Shown here: one piece after another, positions 57,066 through 64,000 of the stretch
Numbering within the stretch: position 1 is the stretch's first letter
Layout: each line of letters opens with the position of its first letter
DNA from: Sciurus carolinensis
Lineage: Eukaryota > Chordata > Mammalia > Rodentia > Sciuridae
DNA: 64,000 nt
Assembly: GCF_902686445.1 (NCBI RefSeq)
Contig: NC_062226.1
Location: 10,822,001 to 10,886,000, forward strand
Reading direction: 5' to 3'
Program-made: the position numbers and the translations under genes
The notes under the pieces: generated by a model
Seen by the model: only the letters and a program-made list of their open reading frames with translations
Told to the model about the DNA's origin: nothing
Database searches by the model: none

Positions 57066-57659
57066 TCTTTAGTAACATCTGCTATTTGACTTCTAAAAAC
57101 TTGACATCTCTCTTCCATTATTGTCTCCTTTCTTATTTTTTGGAATTCATGCCTTTTAAAATTCTTTTCCAGTGACTTTTTCTGGGAGGATCATATCAGG
57201 ATAGAGAAAAGAAAAATGTGTGTTCAGTTCACCATACTTTACTGTTTTAATTATGCTTTCTGTACTAATAGACATTTAGATTGTTCCTAATGTTCTGCTG
57301 TGATAAATAATGTTATGATAAAAATTATTTCCTAAGTTGTATTCATCGTTTATTTTAAAGAACTTAAAAAGGGCTTTAAACTTCCTTAAGAACTTGATTT
57401 TCAGGTACCTGAAAGTTCTGATAATTTCTTAATCTACAAAACCATAATTATTGAAGTCAGAAAAAATGTTTTGAATCGTCTTCTCCATAGCCCCACCTCC
57501 AGTTCCTGTTTGCACTGTACGCCACTTCCCTTGCCCCCACTTTTAAAATTTGCATCCCCTCTGCTGGTTTTGCCACTAATGAACCAATTCCCTGTGTATG
57601 ACCCATTGTCCCCTAAATCCTCCTTTGCAAACCAGTAAAAGGCTGGCCTTGTTTGCTTC
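57066..57659. other. Intron, possible old L1 bits
   Basis: AGACATTTAGATTGTTCCTA and GTGATAAATAATGTTATGAT near 57270-57320 recall an L1 3' end. The rest is unassigned. Confidence 0.4.
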
Positions 57660-57850
57660 TAAGTGGAATAGTAATACCAATCTGCCAGACTCCTAACATA
57701 CACCATTCCCTTTTAATCCCTACAGCTACTCTGTGAGCAGTAGATGTGAGCCCCATTTTACACATACAGGACCTGGAGCTCACAGACCTTAGGTTGCCAG
57801 CCCAAGGTCTGCTTATAGTGGGGTGTAGTGACCCAGGATTGGAAGATTTT
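57660..57850 (+). repeat. MIR
   Basis: CTACAGCTACTCTGTGAGCA, GAGCCCCATTTTACACATAC and CAGCCCAAGGTCTGCTTATA are present. Confidence 0.65.
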
Positions 57851-58149
57851 GTTTCCATCATGCCTTACTCCTCACCTAGAGTAGACTTGTGATATTCATA
57901 AGGAGCAAAGAAAATGGAATTTTTTTTTAATATCTAAAATACAAAAATGAGGCAGGAAAGCTTTTCCTCTAAGGAGGCTCTTAACTTTCGTTAGACCAAT
58001 TTGTGTGATTTTTGACATAGAATCACTAGTGAGCTCTAACCATTGTTGAAATTTGCATTTTAATCTCTTGGTGATTTTTTCAGGGATTAATTTAAAATGA
58101 CTAAATTGCTGTATTGCAAATTGAAACAAGCAAGCTGTTAATACTATAT

Positions 58150-58330
58150 AGCCTGCTGTTGTGGAAAGAACATGAGTTTTGGAGACAGTCAGACCCAGGA
58201 CTTTGCCAGTCTGGGATCTTGGACACCTACTTATTCTGCTGGAACCCCAGTGTCTTTATCTAATGAAGGGAGAATACAAGGAGCAAATGAAGTATTAAAC
58301 ATAAAGTTTCAAGAACAACTCTTGGTGCCA
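58150..58330 (+). repeat. MIR-like fragment
   Basis: TGAGTTTTGGAGACAGTCAG with ACCCAGGACTTTGCC and CAGTGTCTTTATCTAATGAA fit the MIR order. Confidence 0.55.
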
Positions 58331-58366
58331 CAGAGATGCTCCTTCTCTTTCCCCCCCTTTCCTCAG

Positions 58367-58466
58367 ATTTTTTTTGTTTTTTGTTTTTTGTTTTTGGTGC
58401 TAGGGATTGAACCCAGGACCTTGTGCATGCAAGGCAAACACTCTACCAACTAAGCTATATTCTCAA
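58367..58466 (-). repeat. ID-type SINE with exact target duplication
   Basis: A TTTTTTG tail leads into GGTGCTAGGGATTGAACCCA and CTCTACCAACTAAGCTATAT. The 13-nt duplication CCCCTTTCCTCAG is perfect at 58354-58366 and 58467-58479. Confidence 0.95.
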
Positions 58467-58884
58467 CCCCTTTCCTCAGTTTTCTGAGAATTCTAGTTCT
58501 GACCTCTCTTGAGGTCTGAGAGTGGCTAAGGACTAGGCAGCATTATTCCTTGAGGCTTTGTCTTTCCAGGATTTTCTGACATGCTTGGTTGCACAGATAC
58601 ATACTTCTCTTTTGTGAAGTGTCAAGGCTCTTAGTACCTTCTCTTGAAAACAGGATTTCTGAAGCCTGGGACTTTTGTGGCAAATGGAGTCCATAATGCC
58701 TTTAAAATAGGAGGCGTTCTGTAAACATTTAATAATTGTCTCCTCTAAGGGACTCACTGAACTTAAGAGAATAATCAATAAAAAGAAAACATGGGCTTTG
58801 GAACATGGAACTTAAAGATATTCTGTTTCCAGATAATCATAGTCTTCTGGACAGTGTCAGAGAAGGGTTAATCTAAGAAAGGGA

Positions 58885-59075
58885 GGCATGAGCTAATATC
58901 TATTGAACACCCACTGTGGATCAGGTCAGGTGCTATGTGTTATGTCATGAAGTCTTTACAAAAGCCTTATGGAATGGTTCTGAAGAGGAAGTGAAGTTCA
59001 GAGACATTAAGTAACTTGCCCAATCAGTAAATGCTAAACAAGATTCACACCTGGGTCAGTCTGATCCAAGGATAG
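58885..59075 (+). repeat. MIR
   Basis: GAGCTAATATCTATTGAACA, CATTAAGTAACTTGCCCAAT and CACACCTGGGTCAGTCTGAT are clear. Confidence 0.8.
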
Positions 59076-59184
59076 AGATACTTGTGGGTCTAATGCCTTT
59101 GGCTCAGTGGTGCCCTGGGCCCACCTAAGAAATCATTCCTAAGTAAAGTTACATAATTAATTGTGTGGATATTTGGTTAGTGTC

Positions 59185-59320
59185 ATCTCTCCTTCCTTAA
59201 GAACAGGGATTAACTTTTTTTCACCACTGCATTATAGAACATTGTAGTTGCTCAATATATAACTATATGTAATTAATGACTGATTGAATGAATGAATAAA
59301 TGAATGAACGAACAATTCAG
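59185..59320 (+). repeat. L2 3' terminus with (TGAA)n
   Basis: CTTCCTTAAGAACAGGGATT, TAGTTGCTCAATATATAACT and a terminal GAATGAATGAATAAATGAAT are present. Confidence 0.7.
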
Positions 59321-59899
59321 TCATCCTTAGAAAGGGAAAAAGAGCAGTTCCTTATAGTTGACTTTTCGACCACTTTGTCTACAAGACATTAATGAAAAGC
59401 AAACATGGAAAATTAATTCTTTTCACTCTCAGATCCCTGTTGAAGTTAATTCTCATTATTTCTACAATTTCTTTATAAAAATATTTTCTTCCTTTTTGCT
59501 GAAAAACTATCACTGTGTAATTGCTCATCAGGGTTTTCTCTGTCTATCAGGATAACACATGTAGGAGTGAATTTTATGCAGTCAATAATTAAATGAGCAT
59601 AAATCTTTATAAATTTTAAACAGTTGACCTGCATTAAAAAGAGTCACAGATCATGAACAAATATGTAGTAATAATTACATTGTAAACTGACTCTATAAGG
59701 GATTATTTTTAGCTGCCAGATTTTGAAGTTTACTTTTTGATTAATGGATAATTATATAGGCCTTCATTTGGAATATTAAACAAACCCATCTTAATTATCT
59801 GGTCAATGTCATACTAAGTGGTTAATGATGCGAGGTAAGCAGTTAGAGTGGACAGTTACATATGACGTTGCCCAGACTCCACTTTGTCAAAAGATGAAC
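59321..59899. other. AT-rich intron, nothing recognised
   Basis: The open frame at 59358-59555 has no recognisable domain. Confidence 0.5.
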
Positions 59900-60225
59900 C
59901 ATGATATAGAAAAGATTTATGAAGTCATCATGACTTTAAAAAATAAACAGAGTTGAAAATGGTGGTAGAAGACCTGTTATCAAGTATGAGATTATAGAGG
60001 AGTCCATTGTTGCTCTTAAGAGTTGTCAGGTAATTGTTTATTCTGATGGTTTTTCCATTCACACAGAAGGATAAAAGCTGACCTCCTGGTAACTCTGCTT
60101 TCTTTGCTCTAATAAACTTCTTGGGTTTTGTTGCCCGTGTGAGCTTGTGGGATTCTTTCTCAGGAAGATTATTTTGGAACCCAAATTTATAATTCTCTTT
60201 CAAAAATCCCACACCACTAAGGTAA
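59900..60225 (+). repeat. Possible solitary retroviral-type LTR
   Basis: GCTTTCTTTGCTCTAATAAA with TTCTTGGGTTTTG downstream is typical of the polyadenylation region of an LTR. I could not define TG...CA ends or a target duplication, and no internal viral gene is nearby. Confidence 0.35.
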
Positions 60226-60279
60226 CCTAAATTCTTTTTTAAAAAATCAGTTGAGGGTTTAAAAACTTTTATATTATGA

Positions 60280-60392
60280 AAACTGGGAGCAGTGGCATGT
60301 GCCTGTAGTCCAGCTCCTCAGGAATCTGAGGCAAGAGGATCATTTGAGCCTACAAGTGTGGATTCAGCCAGAGCAACATAGCAAGACCTTAT

Positions 60393-60427
<35 letters not shown>
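60280..60427 (+). repeat. B1/7SL-type SINE monomer with A31 tail
   Basis: GGGAGCAGTGGCATGTGCCT, AATCTGAGGCAAGAGGATCA and GCAACATAGCAAGACCTTAT run into a long A tract (60397-60427). There is no ID half. Confidence 0.88.
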
Positions 60428-61719
60428 CATTATGGTAAAATAATGTGAATAGTTGTTATTTCAGAATCTTCCAAGCCTCTGACCTGGGAAGCTTCCTCCA
60501 GCCCCAGTGCAATAAATCTTTATCCTCTGTACCATGGAAGAAGTAGAGAGTCACAAAGACTAATAAAATGACAGACAGTGGGGCGGACTAGCATCTGCTT
60601 CGAAGACTCCAAGGAGTACCCAGCTTAGAGTCGGTTCTTTGGTTTGAGGATTATCTCATTTCCCTAAGGTATTGAACCTAAGACGCTTTCTCTCTAAGCC
60701 GCACTGTATCCCCTCCCGTCCCAACCCGTTCCAACCCCTATCACCCCCTCCCCCACCTGCTTCATAACCTCAGGCGTGGATCACAGTGAGCCTAGAGTCC
60801 CCAGCCACCTGGATTGGCACAGGAGCCAGCAGGAGCAGCTAGAAGGGAGCAGCCATTATGAGACCTCTCCTGGGGGGACTGGGGTTTTGCCAGGTGCCGG
60901 TTCCCTCCTCTTTGTCTGGATTGAGAGCCACAGAGAGTTAGACCCTGGAAGAGACTTTCATCAACATTTCTTTGTAGAGAAGAGAAACAGAAGCTGAGAG
61001 TCCAAGGAGCTTGTGTAGCATGTGCCTCTCTAAAAGCCACCTTCCAGGAGACTCTGTCCAGCTCTTTGGACTTGAGTCAAGTAGTGGCAGCCTTATGTGC
61101 CAACTGACCAGCCTTCTGGGGGGCACAGTGGGGGTAATAAATGTCAGGTAGATAAACAAATGCTGTACACATAACTGGGAAACAATGTTTAAACTCCATG
61201 AATGGAAAGGGAATGATGTCCTTAAGCCTAGAGGCACATTGGCATTTAGGAAACCAAGACCATCTGAGCACAGAAACTGGAAAACAGCCCTCCACGCAAG
61301 GGTTTCCTTTCCTAGCAGGTGAATTACACAGAGAAGTGATTGGCAGGGAGTGAATGGGGTAGTTACTTAGCTTACCTACGATGGTACTGTGGTCTGGGAC
61401 ACTACATGGAGAAATAGGGGCCAGCAACACTATGTTTGACAGGAATGGTGGTTCTTCAGGGCGACCCCTCCTTTACTCTAAGTGGACAAGTGTGATGCAC
61501 AGGAGCTTGAAAGTGTGGTGCTCATTCAACCTCCCCAGGTTGAATTCATTGTTGAGTTCTGTGATTCCAGCTCATAGGTTATCTGTTGTGTGTGTATCTA
61601 AAGCTTTTCTCTGAGTTGTTTGTTTCTATATTTTAATCTGTTCTTTCATGGAATATGGCTGGAGCCAGTTAATGGACTGCCCTGCCTCCTGTTTGCCTGC
61701 TCTTGTCCATCCTCCACAG
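60428..61719. other. Intron without recognised repeats
   Basis: A C-rich segment lies at 60710-60760. Open frames at 60776-61430 overlap on both strands in this GC-richer block, with no domain visible. Confidence 0.5.
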
Positions 61720-62205
61720 GGCCTCAGGAAGATCTTTACAAAACACAGATATGAACATGTCATGGTCCTTCAGCAGCTTCATGTTACCCATGGGGTAAAG
61801 CCTAGGCTTCTACAGGTTTAGAACCTACTTTCCTGCCCTTATGCCCTGCTCTCCACCCTTTCTTTTACTCACCTGCCTGTAGCTCCTGTCACCTCTCTGC
61901 CTATACCCTGCTCATTGAATGAACCCCTGCTGGGAGGCTCAGACCAAATATCTTCTCCTCAGCCCAATATCTTCACCCCAATCTATGCAGCATAATGAAC
62001 CTTCTCTTCTCAGCCCTCCCTGGAGTATAGCTTTGACCATAGTGGTTAGCATACTGGGGTTCTGGGGTACTCTTCCCATTCCATGACTAAGCTCCTGGAA
62101 AATGGAGCTAATGTTGAGTTTGTCTCTGATAGCCCAGCTCCCAGGATGGCACTAGGCACATAGGAGGAGTTGAATAAGTGTGTATTGACTACCTGATTAT
62201 GGGAG
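61720..62205 (+). repeat. L2 fragment
   Basis: AACATGTCATGGTCCTTCAG, TTACCCATGGGGTAAAGCCT and GGATGGCACTAGGCACATAG follow the L2 3' order. Confidence 0.7.
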
Positions 62206-62286
62206 ATCAGGGACTTAGTCCACTGAAGGAAAATACTGGTAGAGTAGGGCATACTTTGTATCTTTTATAAATAAAAGCTCACAGTA

Positions 62287-62495
62287 TTTTTTTTTTTTTT
62301 TAATACCAGGGATTGAACCCAGGGTCACTCAACCACATCCCCCAGCCCTTTTTTATTTTTTTATTTTGAGACAGGGTCTTGCTAAGTTGCTTAGGGCTTC
62401 ACTAAGTTGCTGAGGCTGCCTTTGAACTTGCAATCCTCCTACCTAAGCCCCCAGAGTCGCTGGGGTTACAGTCGTGCACCCTGCACCTGGCCTGG
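62287..62495 (-). repeat. B1-ID SINE
   Basis: ACCAGGGATTGAACCCAGGG (ID), GAGACAGGGTCTTGCTAAGT and TCGCTGGGGTTACAGTCGTG (B1) appear in antisense after a T run. Confidence 0.93.
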
Positions 62496-62744
62496 CTGCA
62501 GTCTTAATGGAGTACAGCTGACCATGGAAGTCTTCTCCCTAGAGATACTTCTTTTCCTGTGGTTCCTTCACCAGTGCTAAGTATTTGAGACCTCACCCTA
62601 CTGGGAGCCTGGTTTTCTGAAGGCAAAAGGCATGCTCTTCCTGATGCATCACACCCAGTCTAACAGGAAAACGTACTTAAAACCAAGTTATTATAAGATA
62701 GGGACAAAATGTCATGGAAACATAAAGCATGCTTGGCAAATAAG

Positions 62745-62895
62745 GAGTCCAGGAGGCCTTGCAGGAGGAGGTGATGCTGGAATTGGGTCAAGTAAATTGA
62801 CATCCTCAAGGTAGAGAGTAGCATTCTAGGAAGAAAGAAACAGCAGAAGTAAAGACGTGGGAATGGGAGAAGGCAGGGCAGGTCTGAGAAGCTAA
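62745..62895 (-). repeat. L2-like fragment, antisense
   Basis: GGAGGCCTTGCAGGAGGAGG and GTAGCATTCTAGGAAGAAAG resemble antisense L2 text. Confidence 0.45.
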
Positions 62896-63849
62896 GGTTT
62901 GCCCCAAGCTACTGGATGCTTCAGGGCAGTGGGAGGGAGATCCTTGTCTCCAAGGGGTTTGCTCCAGAGCCCAGGTTTGGTGGGAACTGCAAGTGTTGCA
63001 GGCACCCCTGTGCCCCACAGGTCCTTCCCTGGCCAAGTGAGGTTCCTGGAGCTGGGGCCGTTGGCAGTCCCACCTGCTCCAGCGGGTGGCTTCCCAGAAG
63101 GAAAGAGGCAGGGGAGGAAGCAGATAAGAAAGACAGCTTCTGTTTAGACACAAATATCTTGGTAATCAGCACAGATGGAATGAGAAATACCAAAAAAAGT
63201 ACATGACAGTTTAGAGAGAATTTGGCTAAATGTTACATATTTTTACATACCTGTGCAGAGTTTTTGGAATAAGCACCTGAGCCCTCAGATCCTGACTGGG
63301 GATGGGGGACCTGCCTCAGTCAAGTGGTGTTTTTATTTCAGAAACATCCCCTTCCCCATCTGCAAAAGTATCCTTGTGCCCCCTCCCCTTCTCCCACCAA
63401 AATAAGGCGCAGGATTTGTCTCTGACGCTGTGTCTCCCTATTTGGACGGCAAGCTGTGTAACATATTTCTACCCAGCGTGAAGCTTCTTGGCAGACTCTT
63501 GAGGCCACGTTTTGGTGGCTTCAGAGTTATCTTTGGATCTGTCAAAAGTGCTAATGGGCTTTCTGGCCTTCTTTAAGCTCCTCACTTCTATTTTCTTTTT
63601 ACTTCCATCCTCTACTAAAAGAAAAATTCTTGTAATTCATCAGCAGTTAAGCCTTTACTGAAATGCTCAGCTGAGGGCCTCATATTTTTGTTTGCAAGAA
63701 GAGCTCTGCCATGTCACAGTCTTCCAAACAGACCCCGCCCTGACATCATTAGCTCAGTGTTCCTCAGCCACTGGGCAGGGGAGGCACTCCTTGCCTAGTT
63801 CAGACGCCTTTGTTGTTTGTTTTGCTCTGTTTTCATCGAGTTTGTGGCG
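62896..63849. other. Intron, GC-richer, nothing recognised
   Basis: Four overlapping open frames on both strands (62806-63206) reflect base composition. No domain was recognised. Confidence 0.5.
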
Positions 63850-63854
63850 GGGCA

Positions 63855-64000
63855 AGTTGGCATGGTGGTTAGAGTATGAGTTTTGGATCCAGGAGACCTG
63901 GTATTGGAACCTGGCCCTGCCTTTGCTACCTGAGTGACCTTTACAAGCCTAATGAACCCTCCTGAACTTCAGTGTTCCATCCATGAAGTGAACACGGTGA
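63855..64000 (+). repeat. MIR, cut by the window end
   Basis: GGCATGGTGGTTAGAGTATG, GGATCCAGGAGACCTGGTAT and GAGTGACCTTTACAAGCC are present. Confidence 0.75.

Larger units (their letters stand above)
51750..64000 (+). other. DENND1A: DENND1A intron downstream of exon C (5' part)
   Basis: The donor GTGAGT at 51750 opens an intron that runs off the window. It is denser in SINEs than the two previous introns and contains the only plus-strand rodent-type L1 3' end. No exon for the following cDENN peptide was seen. Confidence 0.8.

Noticed and set aside
60776..61430. Cluster of open frames on both strands
   Set aside because: Same reasoning: mutual overlap and no recognisable protein. The antisense 117-codon frame has no homologue that I know.
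51750..64000. The following DENND1A exon (peptide like RNLTEYFVAVDV)
   Set aside because: No matching codons were found, so it should lie downstream of the window.
1..64000. CRISPR arrays, operons, phage or integrative elements
   Set aside because: The window is a mammalian intronic region. The regular repeats seen are microsatellites and SINEs, and no prokaryotic gene organisation exists.
1..64000. Apparent bias of MIR copies to the plus strand
   Set aside because: I recognise the sense MIR phrases more easily than the antisense ones, so the bias is probably in my detection and cannot be claimed without a strand-neutral search.

Overview
This is a vertebrate nuclear window, most likely from a squirrel-family rodent (ground squirrel or marmot type). 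Two sequence observations support that. First, many short tRNA-like SINEs end in the motif GGGATTGAACCCAGGGCCTT when read on the opposite strand. Second, there are several dimers in which a 7SL-derived B1 half is joined to an ID half, an arrangement known from Sciuridae and Gliridae. There is no bacterial or viral gene organisation, and nearly every open reading frame is a shadow inside a repeat or intron.

The only real gene is an internal part of DENND1A on the + strand, a RAB35 exchange factor of clathrin-coated vesicles. Three consecutive coding exons were found by protein similarity and splice signals: 42529-42598 (70 nt), 47548-47628 (81 nt) and 51696-51749 (54 nt). Together they encode 68 uninterrupted residues around the uDENN/cDENN junction (about residues 102-169 of the human protein). 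The rest is intron: more than 42 kb upstream, 4.9 kb and 4.1 kb between the exons, and more than 12 kb downstream. The preceding and following exons were not found and should lie outside the window.

Layout. 1-8.2 kb: intron with SINEs, MIRs, a GGAA microsatellite, a 1.6-kb L2 fragment and an internally deleted Tigger1 transposon. 8.2-15.9 kb: a nest of minus-strand L1 fragments of different ages, with SINEs inserted into them. 17.0-18.6 kb: a minus-strand processed pseudogene of MDM4. 18.7-21 kb: more L1. 21.4-24.4 kb: repeat-poor sequence that is a candidate conserved non-coding region. 24.4-42.5 kb: scattered MIR, L2, L1 and SINE copies. 42.5-51.8 kb: the three exons. 51.9-64 kb: SINE clusters, an L1 3' end, MER5A, a possible LTR, L2 and MIR.

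The most interesting item is the MDM4 retrocopy. It lacks exactly 68 nt, the length and position of the exon skipped in the short isoform MDM4-S, so it appears to be a reverse-transcribed copy of the MDM4-S splice form. Its 127-codon reading frame (p53-binding domain plus a 13-residue tail) is still open. I saw no evidence of a new multi-gene system. Repeat family names come from consensus sequences as I remember them, so boundaries are approximate unless target-site duplications are given.
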